Of a DNA stretch of 64,000 nucleotides, positions 48,311 to 58,889 are shown in pieces. Position 1 is the first letter of the stretch. Every line of letters starts with the position of its first letter. Where the stretch lies: positions 5,563,059 through 5,627,058 of the forward strand of contig JAKSZT010038599.1 in the NCBI GenBank assembly GCA_026826555.1. Direction: 5' to 3'. The stretch comes from Tolypeutes matacus. Lineage: Eukaryota > Chordata > Mammalia > Cingulata > Chlamyphoridae. Both the position numbers and the translations under genes were made by a program. The notes under the pieces are model-generated. The model made no database searches, had not been told where the DNA came from, and was given only the letters and a program-made list of their open reading frames with translations.

Positions 48311-48409
48311 GAGATTAAATATTACCAAATGTCTTAATTCCAGACCTCAAGTTTCATGACTTTCCTCTTAAAGCTGTTTTCCCTTTCATCTCTCCCCTCC
48401 TTGTCTCAT

Positions 48410-48979
48410 TTAGTCCAGGCTGACAGTGGTTTTGTTTATACAGCTCTCACAAAAAATTGTTAGCTTAGCATACAGGAAGCAGGGGTCCAAGCCATCAGAC
48501 AGTAAGACTTTCAAGTCTTTCCTAGATAACTGCATTTTAAATCCTGACTTAAAAGTTCCATATTTAGCTAATTCCTCAAATGGAGCACTCTCATCTGGGA
48601 GGTTGATTTTCAGAGGCTTGGAATTTCCAGAATCAGTTTCTGTTTTCTTTTTGCCCAACAATTCAGTTATCAGCTTGTCTTTTTCCTCTAACATTTTGCT
48701 ATAAGCTTCAAGGAGAGGCCAGGCTGCCTTTTCCACATTTAGTTTGGAAATCTCCTTGTCTAAATATCCAAGCTCGTAGTTCTCAAATTCTGTCTTCCAT
48801 ATAACATTAGGAGTCAATCCTGCTAAGTTCTCTGAGACTTTAAAACACGGATCATCTTTTCTCCAGTTTCCAATAATAATTTCATCCTTTCCTTCTAAGA
48901 CATTATCAAAAGTCTCTTTGGCATCCATATTCCTACCAACAGTCTCTTCAAAGCAATCTAGGCCTTTTCCATCAAACAT
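48410..48979 (-). pseudogene. gag-like open frame, 189 codons, uninterrupted
   Basis: Reads without a stop from ATG at 48979 to 48410 on minus. It lies about 75 bases after the primer-binding-like site, where gag should start. Composition is acidic and Lys-rich, with motifs GNWRKDDPCFKV, ENLAGLTP, LGYLDKEISK, MLEEKDKLITELLGKKK and DGLDPCFL. No zinc knuckle, protease or transmembrane segment is visible. The same motifs occur in broken form in copy 2 (18422-18898), and LGYL also in the element at 50373-51430. In function it would be a retroviral-type structural protein. The element lacks its other half, so I treat it as non-functional. Confidence 0.5.
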
Positions 48980-49055
48980 CTCACAATTCCTCCAAAAAAA
49001 TACCCCTTGCCCATTTATAAAACTGTTCCAGCATTTTGATAATTATAAAGCACCA

Positions 49056-49075
49056 CCCCACTTTTTGGTACCAAA
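49056..49075 (-). promoter_or_regulatory. Primer binding site-like sequence of X5
   Basis: On minus TTTGGTACCAAAAAGTGGGG, three bases after the LTR end. It matches the site after the LTR at 50372 and that of copy 2. Confidence 0.6.
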
Positions 49076-49078
49076 TTC

Positions 49079-49712
49079 TGTGTTAGTCAGCCAAAGGGGT
49101 GCTAATGCAAAGTACCAGAAATGTGTTGTTTTTTATAAAGGGTATTTATCTGAGGTTAAAGTTGGTAGTTACAAGGCTCTCCAGAGTCCAACTCAAGGTT
49201 ATTTCCTTAGCAAACTCTGTTGCCATGTGTTGAAGCAAGATGGTGTGTGATGATGCAGCCATCTTCTACTCTTAAAACTCCATGGTCCAGCTTCTTCCAG
49301 TCTCAGCGGGCAGAGGGCTTGTCTCTCTTCCCAGGGCTTGTTTCTTTCTGGGCACAGCTGCTCTGTTCTCTTCACAAGGTCAGCTGTAAACTCTCAGGCC
49401 AATGGCTCTTCTGTCTTCCCGGGGCCTCTGCCATGTCTATGAAGCTCTCTCTCTTCCTCTGTGTATCTTCTCTGTGTATGTACTTCTGTGTTCTTGATTG
49501 AGTGTCCATTTATCCAACCCACCAAGGGAGTGGGGGCTCAATACTGCATGCCCTAATGACATGGTTGATTAAAAGACTTAATCTTGATTTAATCAAGTAA
49601 ATGTAAAGCCTTTGAATTTAAATCAATCAAGGGTTATCATGCCCAGAGGAACAGATCAGTTTACAAACATAATCTCTATTTTTGGAATTCATAAATAATC
49701 TCAAACTGCACA
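49079..49712 (-). mobile_element. LTR, MaLR-like family X, copy 5
   Basis: 5' LTR of the minus-strand element. On plus it starts TGTGTTAGTCAGCC and ends CTCAAACTGCACA. The middle has CTTGATTGAGTGTCC like copies 3 and 4. CAAGATGG is at 49236-49243. It is inserted in L1 C ORF1, which resumes right after it with CCAGATAATC. Confidence 0.75.
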
Positions 49713-49901
49713 CCAGATAATCAAAATTTGAATGAATTCATTACCACTAGAATTACACTACAAGCAATGATAAAAGCAGTTCTTCAGATACTAGACAATG
49801 AATCACTGTTAGCATGAAGAAATAAAGACCTCTGGTAAAGGTAACCATTTATGTCATTATAAACGCCAGTAATATTGTATTATATTGTATTATGTGATAT
49901 A
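49713..49901 (+). mobile_element. L1 C: end of ORF1
   Basis: Continues the L1 C ORF1 C-terminal region: CCAGATAATCAAAATTTGAA, TTCATTACCACTAGAATTAC, GAAGAAATAAAGACCTCTGG, AAAGGTAACC and GCCAGTAATATTGTATT. The last words are the usual sequence just after ORF1. Confidence 0.7.
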
Positions 49902-50372
49902 TGTGGTAGATTGCAGCCATATACCCCAGAAAAATATTTTCTTAAACTTAATGCATTCCTGTGGATGTGAACTCTTGTAAATGGGAATTTTGATGAAGTT
50001 ACTTTAGTTAGAGTAGGAACCAATTGACTCAGGATATGTCTTAATATCACTAATGAAAACCTTATAGGGAAAGCCATGGAGAGAGGGAGAAACAAAAAGG
50101 GAGCAAACAAAAGCTGAAAGTCATAGGAAGATGAGAAAGGAAGGAAAAAGCCAGCAGGACTGCCATATGCATTGCCATGTGACAGAAAAGCTAAAGACTA
50201 AGGCACCCATCAGCTAGGCCCAGAAAGCCAGCATATGCTATGACAAAGTACTGCTTTGATGACACCTTGATTTTGGACTTCTCTTATCCTCAAAACCGTA
50301 AGCCATAAGATTCCCATTATTTAATCCAACACATTGTAAGGTATTTATTTGGGAAGCTAAGAAACTAAAACA
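49902..50372 (+). mobile_element. MaLR-type 5' LTR
   Basis: Starts TGTGGTAGATTGCAGCC, ends AACTAAAACA, 471 bp. It has the style of MaLR LTRs in plus: TTAATGCATTCCTGTGGATG, AAAACCTTATAGGG, CTTGATTTTGGACTTCTC, TTTGGGAAGCTAAGAAAC. It is followed by a primer-binding-like site, so it is a 5' LTR. Confidence 0.7.
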
Positions 50373-51430
50373 GTTTTGGTACCAGGAGTAGGGCATTGTT
50401 ATTGCAATTGCAAAAAAAAAAAAAAAGGAAATGACTGTGGAAGTGTGTAGTGGGTATAGGCTGGAAGAATTGTAAGGTGCTTGATAGAAATAGCTTAGTA
50501 GTATGCTTTGGAGAGATTTTTGATAGAAATATGGAAGCTAAAGGCACTACCAATGTGGCCTTAGGAGGAAATGCTGAAATGTGTTTTTGGAAACCAGAGG
50601 AAAGTCAATCTTTGTTTTAAAGTAGCAAAAACTCAGTGAAACTGAGTTCTGATGTAAGATGGAAGGCAAAATATGAAAACAATGAACTTGGATATTTAAC
50701 TGATGATATTTTCAAGCTAAAGTAGAAAGCACAGCATGGTTTCTTCCTGAAGTTTATAATAAAATTTCAGAGGAAAGGGAGGAGCTGAGAACTGAACTCT
50801 TAGTAAAAAATAATCCAGGAATAGATAGTTTTCAAAATACTGAGGCTATCCAGATAGTATTCTTTGAGAAGAAAATGAGATGTGGCTCTATCAGGGATCT
50901 CTCTGAGTGTCTGAAAAGTGAGTCCCCAAGAACTGGTCTTTATATGAGGGTTTATTGAACTTGGATAGTCAGTGGAAGTCAGTACTGGAAAGGCATTTGA
51001 AAGAAATGCAAACATTTCTATTGTCTTATGGTTTGGAACCCTGTGAACTTCACACAAACCTGACAAGGATATTATGAGATTTGTATGAGTGGAATCACTG
51101 CCAGCCTGACTGAAATGAACAAATTGATTGAAAATGACTCCAAGTACAAGGGAAGCTGAGTTCTGGACTGAAGACATTTCAATAACCAATACAGCAGGCC
51201 CACCCATGTGTGTAGAAAGGGCAGATTTTCTCCAGCATTTGGAAAGGATAGTCTGTCTGTCCTGAAACTTGGAGGGGGTGGAACTTACACTCCATTATTC
51301 ATGGAAAGTGCTTCCACTCCAATGGTTAGGAGGGTTGTTTTGGTGTCCTAGCATCTGTAGAGAGACTGGCCACCATCCTGATGCTTGGAAATGGTGGAGC
51401 CTTCCCTCCACTGGAGGACCTAGAAAAATG
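50373..51430 (+). mobile_element. MaLR internal region
   Basis: Begins with TTTGGTACCAGGAGTAGGGC (primer-binding-like, about 50375-50394). A degraded gag-like stretch follows (about 50530-50820, with the LGYL motif coded near 50690), then a tail with GGAGGGGGTGGAACTTACAC and TGGTGGAGCCTTCCC blocks. No 3' LTR; it borders L1 ORF2 near 51430. Confidence 0.6.
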
Positions 51431-54400
51431 AAAGCAAACCACACTCATATTGAGAAGAAGGAAAGAAATTTTTAGAAAGGTTAGGTCAGAGATAAATGAA
51501 GTAGAGAATAAAAAATAAACCAATAGATTCAACAAAAATAAAACTTGGTTCTTTAAAAAGATCAATAAATACAACAAAGCTCTAATTAGACTGACAAAGA
51601 AAAAAGAGAGAGGACACATATAATGAAAATCAGAAATGAAAATAGGGATGTTACAACTGACCCCCTCACACACTGAAAAAAAAGAAAGGACACATAGATG
51701 ATTCTATGAAGTTCTATATGGCAAAAATATAGATAACCTAGATGAAATGAACAAATTCTTAGAAACACAAACTACCTACACTGACTCAAGAAGAAAGAGA
51801 AGATCTCAACAAATCAAAAACAAGTAAAAAGAATGAAGTGGTAATGCAAACCACCCAACAGATAAAAACCCAGAACCAGATAGGTTTATAGGAATATTTT
51901 ACCAAATATACCAAGAATGCTTAATACCAATCCTGCTCAGACTCTTCCACAAATTAAAAAGGAGTGAACTCTCCTTGATTCATTCTCCATGAAGCCAGCA
52001 TCACCTTAATTCCAAAGTAAAATAAAGATACCACAAGAAAATAATGTTACAGACAAATATCTCTTATGAGCGTATCAACAAGAAAGTACTAGCAAACAGA
52101 ATCAAACAACACATTAAAAGAGTCATACACCATGATCAAATGGAATTTATCTCACATATGCAAAGAAGGCTGGACATAAGCTTAATGTAATATACCACAT
52201 TAACAGAATGTAGGTAAAAAACAACAACACAGGATCATCTCGATTAATGTAGAAAAGATATTTGACAAAATCCAGCACAGCTTCTTGACAAAAATACATA
52301 GAAAATTAGAAATAAAAGGACTTATCATCATTATAAAGATCATATAAGAAAAATCCACAACCAACTTCATATGTAATTGTGAAAGACTGAAAGCTTTCCT
52401 TCTAAGATCAGGAATAATACATGGATACCCACTGTCACCACTATTATTCAGTGTTGTACTGGCAGCTCTAGCCAGAACAATTATGCAATTATGCATGAAA
52501 AAGGAATAAAAAGCATGAAAATTGGAAAAGAAAAAGTAAAACTTTATTTGCAGATAACATGATGCTATATATTGAAAGTCCTCAAAAATCCACAACAAAG
52601 CTATTAGAGCTAATAAATGAATTCATCAAATTGATGGGGTACAAGACCAACACACCCAAACTCCCAAATCAGTAGTATTTGTATACACTAGTAATGAATA
52701 TTACTAGTGTAATCAATTTCTTGATTTAAGGATAAATCAAGAAAATATTCCATTTACAATAGTAACTAAAATAATCAAATATCTAGGAATAACTCTAACC
52801 AATGACTTGTATGCAGAAAACTATAAAACATTGCCAAAAGAAATCAAAGAATACCTAAATAAATGCCAGGGCATTCTTTGCTGATAGATTGCAATACTAA
52901 ATATTTTAAGTTGTCATTTCTACCATAAGTGATGTGTAGATTCAATGCAATCCAAATCAAAATTCTCAGTCTCATTTGCAGTAATGGAAAAGGAAATCAC
53001 CAAATTTATATGGAAAGCTATGATACACCAAATAGCCAAAGCAATAGGAAAAGAAGAATGAAGTTGGACGACCCATATTTCCCAGGCGTAAAACTTATTA
53101 CAAAGCTATCGTAATTGAAACAGCATGGTACTGTCACAAGGACATCCATATAGACCAATGGAATTAAATTGAAAGATCAGAAATCTACACTCTTATTTAT
53201 GGTCAAAAATTTTCACAAAAGCCAAGTCCAATCAGTGGGGAAATAATACTTTCTTTAAAAAATGCTGGTGAGGAAACTGGATGTTCATTTGCCAAAGAAT
53301 GAAGGTAGAACCCTACTTCATGCCATATACAAAAATCAACTCAAAATTGATCATAGAGCTAAATATAAGAACCAGAACTGTGAAATTCCCAGGGGAAAAA
53401 AAAACAAATGAGGAAAACATCTTCAGGACCTTGTGTTTAGCAATTATTTCTTAGATTTAAACCCACAGCACAAGAAATGAAAGAAAAAATAGATAAATAG
53501 GGCCTCATCAAAATTTAAAACTTTTTTGCATCAAAGAAATTTATTATGAAAGCAAACAGACAACTTACTCAACGGGAGAAAATATTTAGGTACCACATAT
53601 CCAATAAGGGTTTAATATCCAGAATATATAAAGAAATCCTACAACTCAACAATTAAAGACAGCACATTTTGAAAGTGGGCAAAAGACTTGAATAGACATT
53701 TTTCAAAAGAAGATTTACAAATGACCAAAAAAGCACAGGAAATTATGCTTAGCATTGCCAGATAGCAGGGAAATGCAAATCAAAACAACAATGAAATACC
53801 ACTTCATACACACCTGAATGCCTACTATTTTGAAAAAAAAAAAAGGAAAATTACAAGTGTTGGAGAGACTTTGGAGAAATACAAACACTTTCTCATTGTT
53901 TTGGGGAATATAAAGTGGTACAACAGCTTTGGAAGGGCTTCTCAGAAAGTTAAATATAAAAATAGCATAAGACCCTACAATCCCACTTCTAAGTCTATAC
54001 GCCAAAAAATTGAAAGCAGGCACTTGAACAGATATTTTCACACCCATGTTCACAGAAGTATTATTTACAAAAGATGGAAGTAACCCAAGTGTCTATCAAC
54101 AGATGACTGCATAAAATATATTGTATATACATACAAAGGATTATTATTCAGCTGTAAAAAGGAATGAAATTCTGATACATGTGGCCACCTGTATGAACCT
54201 TGAAGACATCTTTTTGAGTGAAATAAGCCATACACAATTGGACAAATTCATAGTGTCAGAAACTAAAATATAGGCTACCAGGGCAAGGGTGGGAGTAGAG
54301 AACAGGTATTTAATGCTTTAATTGTATGTAGTTTCTATCTGGGTCATTAAAAAAGTTTTGTTAAAATACAGTAGTGGAGGTAACACAACATTGTGAAGGT

Positions 54401-54607
54401 AATAATAAGAACTGAAATAAACATTAGAATGAGGTAATTGGGGAATTTTAGGTTGTATATATATGTTACTAGAAGAAAAATTTAAAAACAAAACAAAACA
54501 TAGTTAACAACAGTTAACCCTAGAGTAAATCATGGACTATAGTTAATAGTACAATTATAAAAATGTGCTTTCATCATTTGCAGCAAATATACTACACTAA
54601 TTCAAGG
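51431..54607 (+). mobile_element. L1 C: ORF2 and 3' UTR
   Basis: ORF2 from the linker before the reverse transcriptase (AAAACTTGGTTCTTTAAAAA at about 51541) to its end near 54260. The 3' UTR follows, with ATCATGGACTATAGTTAATA and GTGCTTTCATCATTTGC. The endonuclease domain is absent. The reverse transcriptase motif reads FADN (52547-52558), so the second catalytic Asp is lost. It ends at an LTR insertion (54608). Confidence 0.75.
52547..52558 (+). pseudogene. L1 C reverse transcriptase motif, mutated
   Basis: Codes Phe-Ala-Asp-Asn in place of FADD, removing one of the two metal-binding Asp. Together with nearby stops it shows that the copy is dead. Confidence 0.7.
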
Positions 54608-54788
54608 TGTATTAGTCAGCCAAAGAGGTGCTTACATGCAAAATACCAGAAATTTGTTGGCATTTATAAAGGGTATTTATTTGGGGTAGAAGCTTACTGT
54701 CACAAGGCCATAAAGAGTAAATTACTTCCCTCACCGAAGTCTGTTGTCACGTGTTGGAACAAGATGGCTGCCAATGTCTGCAAGGGTA
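54608..54788 (-). mobile_element. LTR, family X, copy 6, truncated
   Basis: On plus TGTATTAGTCAGCCAAAG to CAATGTCTGCAAGGG, about 180 bp, then an abrupt end. CAAGATGGC is at 54760-54768. It inserted into the 3' UTR of L1 C. The rest of the LTR and of the L1 3' UTR is lost, which points to one deletion spanning both. Confidence 0.75.
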
Positions 54789-55477
54789 TATATTGCTTGA
54801 TAACATTCTACTTGCTTTGCGGAAGATATATTGATATGTAAAACATGATTTCTAACTTTGAAAAGTTAAATTATATTAGAGAAAACAATTTAAATAACAT
54901 TTATATGAAATTATACCAGGGCATTTATCCATTAATGCATATTACAAGAGCTATTGATTAATTACTGTGTAACAGTACTATTTTAGTCCCTTTCTCACAC
55001 AGATAGTACATTCTAGTTGGGTTACACAGTCAATAAACACGAAGAAAAACAAATAAATGACAGTTTTATAAATGGAGAAGTATCTTGCAGAAAAGAAAAT
55101 AGCAGATACTAGGAAAGAGGATGCAATTGACTGAATGTGGGGGGCTAGGCAGGGTGGGGTATGTTACATTTTAAATTGTGAGATTTAAGGGTAGACAGGT
55201 GTTGTAGGCATCTTTGCATAATCAGTGGCTCTGACATAAAAAATATCTCTTAAATCATATTCATATTATACTGGTTATATGAATTTTTTATTGTTTTGCT
55301 CTCTACTATATCCCTGAGGTCTAGAACAGTGTCTGATGCATTGGGTGCATTGGCCAAATGAAGAACTGAATAAACATATATGAGGAGGCTGAATTACCTG
55401 GGAACTAACAAAGAAGCTATGACTTTACCTGTGAATTGATGAATTATATTTAAATTCTTTATCTTAATAAAAGTAGT
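54789..55477. other. Unassigned sequence with L2 relic
   Basis: Mostly AT-rich. 55296-55375 (CTCTACTATATCCCTGAGG, CTAGAACAGTGTCTGATGCA) resembles the 3' end of L2 on plus. Confidence 0.4.
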
Positions 55478-55738
55478 TACATTCATAGATTTTTTTTTTT
55501 TTAAGATTTTATTTATTTATTTTATGCCCCCTTGCTGCTTGTGCTTGCTGTGTCCATTTGCTGTCCGTTTTTCTGTGTCTGCTTGTCTCCCTTTGTTGGG
55601 TCGTTCAGCTCACCAAGCGGCGTGGGCTGGCTTGCCTTCGACCAGGAGGCCCCGGGAATTGAACCCGGGGCCTCCCATATGGTAAACGGGAGCCCCATTG
55701 ATTGAGCCACATCCGCTTCCCATACATTCATAGATTTT
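55478..55738 (-). mobile_element. tRNA-derived SINE (DAS-like) with 16-bp target duplication
   Basis: Body about 55494-55722 on minus: GGGAAGCGGATGTGGCTCAA, a B box GGGTTCAATTCC, CGGGGCCTCC-type stem. A longer middle with CAAGCAGCAAG and GACAAGCAGACACAG follows, then the AATAAATAAAATC tail and an A run. Target duplication TACATTCATAGATTTT at 55478-55493 and 55723-55738. The extra middle part makes it longer than the two plus-strand young copies. Confidence 0.85.
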
Positions 55739-56682
55739 AACCAGATTTTTAATTTTATTTTCTTATCTTTATTTATGATGTTTTTATATTCCTAGTTCTA
55801 TATCTTTTACTTTAGTTACACTGCATTAACTTCTGGACCCAAAATACAATTTGTCAACACTACTTAATAAAGTTCAATTCTCTCTCTATTTCCCACTCTC
55901 CCTCTCTTTTACTTCTCCCTCACTATGAAATGCAAATTTACACACATAGAGGAAAGAGAACATATTTTTATCACCAGAGTAAGTGCTCAGTCATGATTTG
56001 TTGATTGAATAAGCAAAGATAATTGAGATCATTGCCTGATCCTAGATTTTTGGCCCTGAATGAATAGAATGAATAGGATATAAGATTCATCATTAACAAT
56101 ATTAGTGAACTTCTTATTTAATTTAAGGTGAGCAATTGCAATTTCTTATATTGTTAAACCTAGCCAAGTCAAAAGTTATAGAAGCACAAAGGTGTTTTGA
56201 GCCAGAAAATTGATTCATTACTATACAGGCATACTCAAAAGGAAGTTGGAAATGATCTGGCAATTAAAACAAAGATAAAACTTTTTAAATAATGCTGCAG
56301 CACTTCTTGAACTTATGTATTCTTAGTGTATTTGGTAATCAACAGAATTATTTTAAAATTATTTCATTGGAGATCATTTACATACTCAAAAATTGGTCAT
56401 TGCAAAGGAAGGGAGAAAAGTTAAAGTTAAATTGCTTGCCGTGATCATACTACTATTAAATGGTAAAGTCTAATTTCCATTGTTGTATTAATTAATAAAC
56501 ATTTCCTGTATATAACATTGTCTCTCCATGCCATATGAGATAAAATCTTTTCTGAATATTTGCTTATAAAATCCTCTATGTCGAATTACAGATTAAGCTG
56601 TCACTGTGCACATCAATTCTTTCCAAACTGAATATACTCAGATGAAGAGATATAGAGCAGTACCTCTGACTCTATTCTTTAA
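55739..56682. other. AT-rich sequence, nothing recognised
   Basis: No nameable repeat or gene. 55980-56010 has a short L2/MIR-like GTGCTCAGTCATGATTTG word only. Confidence 0.4.
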
Positions 56683-57551
56683 AAACACATTTGAATAACA
56701 ATAAATCTATGGTAGAATAACAGTAAGTCTACTTTAGCTCATCATTCGTTCTCCAATCCTGAGGATTCTGGGATTGTGATGCCCACTCTGCCTCTAATTT
56801 GGAGGAGGTTTAGATCCCATGGGGGACATGGATGGGACTATCTTGCTTGCAGCTGCAGACTCTCTCTGTTCCTTGGAATGGGCGCTCTCTATTATCATCT
56901 CTTTGTTAGTTATCCTGGGTGAGTCCAATGAACTGGAGTGGAGGTGTTGCAGCTCTGTGAAACTCTGGGCCCACCTGGCACATGGACAGCCCAAAGATTT
57001 AAGTCTCTTGGATATAAACTTATCAACTCTAGTACTAAGTATAAGCTCATATAGAAGGGGCAGAAGAGCGATGTGTAGGGAAACCACAAATGAGTCCAAC
57101 TCTGTCACTCTGGGGAGCATAATAGTCTAGCAATGGAAGAACTTTTATTACTGATGTGGAGGTAGTGGCCACCGGAGGTTCTGAGGGGAGGGAGAGGGAA
57201 AAACAGATGTAATTATGGGGGCATTTTGGGGACATTGGAATTGTCCTGAATGACATTGCAATGATGAATACAGGCCACTGTATATTTTGTCATATCTTAC
57301 AAAATTGTGTGGGACAGAGTGTAAACTATAATGTAAACTATAATCCACACTTAGTGGCAATGTTCTAATATATGTTCATCAATTATAACAAAAGTACCAC
57401 ACTAATGAAGGATGTTGTTAATGTAGGAAAGTGTGAGAGGGGGAGGGAGTTGAGCATATGGGAAACCCTCATATTCTTTATGTAACATTTAAGTAATCTA
57501 AAGCATTTTTTTAAATTAAAAAAAGTATTAAAAAAAACAAACACATTTGAA
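56683..57551 (+). mobile_element. L1 3' end insertion with 5' inversion
   Basis: Body 56696-57538, flanked by the exact 13-bp target duplication AAACACATTTGAA (56683-56695 and 57539-57551). The left half (to about 57122) is inverted L1 3' UTR; the right half (57128 on, from CTAGCAATGGAAGAAC) is forward and ends in an A-rich tail. The two halves meet in the same place in the L1 (compare the uninterrupted copy at 60215-61255), so this is a twin-priming product. The 108- and 103-aa frames on opposite strands at 56794-57130 are repeat shadows. Confidence 0.85.
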
Positions 57552-57604
57552 CTGGATTAAAATGCTTCTCAGGCCAAACTAATTGAGTCACAGATATCTC
57601 AGTT
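57552..57604. other. Spacer
   Basis: Short unassigned stretch. Confidence 0.4.
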
Positions 57605-58013
57605 TGCCTTAGTTACTATCACAAATACCAAACAATGTGTTGGCTTATACAATAGCAATTTATTGGTTTTTGGTTTTGAGGCTAGGAGAAGTCCAAAATC
57701 AAGGTATCTGCCAGATTTGTTTTCTCCCCAAAGATTGTAGATCTCTGGGGCTGGCTGCCAGCAATTCTTCAGGTCACTTGACTTTCCTGTCACATGATGA
57801 TGTGCACTCCAGTTAGTGTTCTGTGATTTCTAGGTCATCATTTTAAGGCTTCCAGGAATCTGAAGTAAGACCCACCCTTATTCAGTTAGGCCACACCTAT
57901 TAAAATTAACATTTTTATGACCTCTTATTTTCAATGGATTCACACCCACAGGAATATAGATTAAGTTTAGTTTTGGTTTTTTTTTTCTGAGATACATAAT
58001 TCTATCTAACACA
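57605..58013 (-). mobile_element. Old MaLR-like LTR
   Basis: On plus TTGCCTTAGTTACTATCAC, ACAATGTGTTGGCTTATAC, GCAATTTATTGGTTTTTGG, GGCTAGGAGAAGTCCAAAA, TTCACACCCACAGGAATA, ending ATCTAACACA. Same family as 41389-41817. Ends are approximate. Confidence 0.6.
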
Positions 58014-58884
58014 GAGGATTTCACCCAGACATTTATATTTATAAACATAGAATCTTATATGTTTATAAACATTTTAAAACATCTTTATAAATCAAGTCAG
58101 CTCAGAAGAACTGTTACAGCTTATTTTTAAGTAACCTAAAATATTTTTTAACTTAGTTTTACTAATTTGTAAGTATGGTAGGAGTTGTAACCTCATTCCA
58201 TAAAAAAGACAAGAACTATAATTTTATACCCTCTGCTAAGCATAAATATAGTAAACTGAGTGCCATATGGCTCATCATTATAAAAGTTAGTTTTTCCACT
58301 TGCTTTGTAAATCTTTTCAATTTTATGGAGCATAGAAAAAAACTAATTGCTAAGTGAGGTCAAAGAATTCTCTCTATGAAGCAATAAACATTCTTAAACA
58401 GTATATTTTTCAAGATAAATATACACTAAATTTGAAAATGAAGGCTATTGTGATGTAATTATTATTTATTCCTCCCCAGTTGTTAATGAGACATATGTTT
58501 ATATGTTTACTGAACAATCATCAAGTAAATTTCATTATTGCCCTTTTTAACCATATCTCTCTTAGATTTATCAAAACATACAGTAATGAGACTTTCTAGG
58601 AATCTGATACAAATTAGTTTTCCCAAAGGAACTTCACAGGACCAGAATTACACTCCCTAGAAAACTGAATAAAAAACTAATTTAGTTATGCATGCATTTT
58701 ATTTTGTTTTCATTTTTTTATAAATCCACAAATAAGTTTATTTTACAAATTAGATTTTATTTTATGAGATTATATATTTGCAAATTTTTTCATTATGCAC
58801 AGAAGTACTTTATAATGAGAGAAATAGCATCTCAAATGGTTTTTTACATTAAGCAAAAGAAACTGTATCTACCTTTTACAATAT
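58014..58884. other. AT-rich sequence, nothing recognised
   Basis: No nameable repeat or gene. Confidence 0.45.
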
Positions 58885-58889
58885 ATTAT

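Larger units (their letters stand above)
46284..48333 (+). mobile_element. L1 C: 5' UTR and ORF1
   Basis: Starts with a G run and AAGATGGC (46292-46299), the L1 5' end. The 5' UTR runs to about 47550 and contains a GTT microsatellite (47289-47318). ORF1 pieces follow: TATATAAACATTATGGGAGT then GCCAGAGAACTCCCC, ATGCACATCCAGGAGGCC, CATCAGAAGCCATGTAGG, GTTTTATATCCAGCAAG. It is cut at about 48333 by a MaLR-like element and goes on at 49713. Confidence 0.7.
48340..49078 (-). mobile_element. Internal part of MaLR-like element X5
   Basis: Collinear with 18290-18991. On minus it starts after the LTR with TTTGGTACCAAAAAGTGGGG (49056-49075, primer-binding-like), then a gag-like frame, then breaks off at the L1 border near 48340. 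The second half of the internal region and the 3' LTR are absent. Confidence 0.65.

Noticed and set aside
56794..57130. Overlapping 108-aa and 103-aa frames on opposite strands
   Set aside because: Within an inverted L1 3' UTR, a non-coding region; also seen in shifted form in the 60215-61255 copy.
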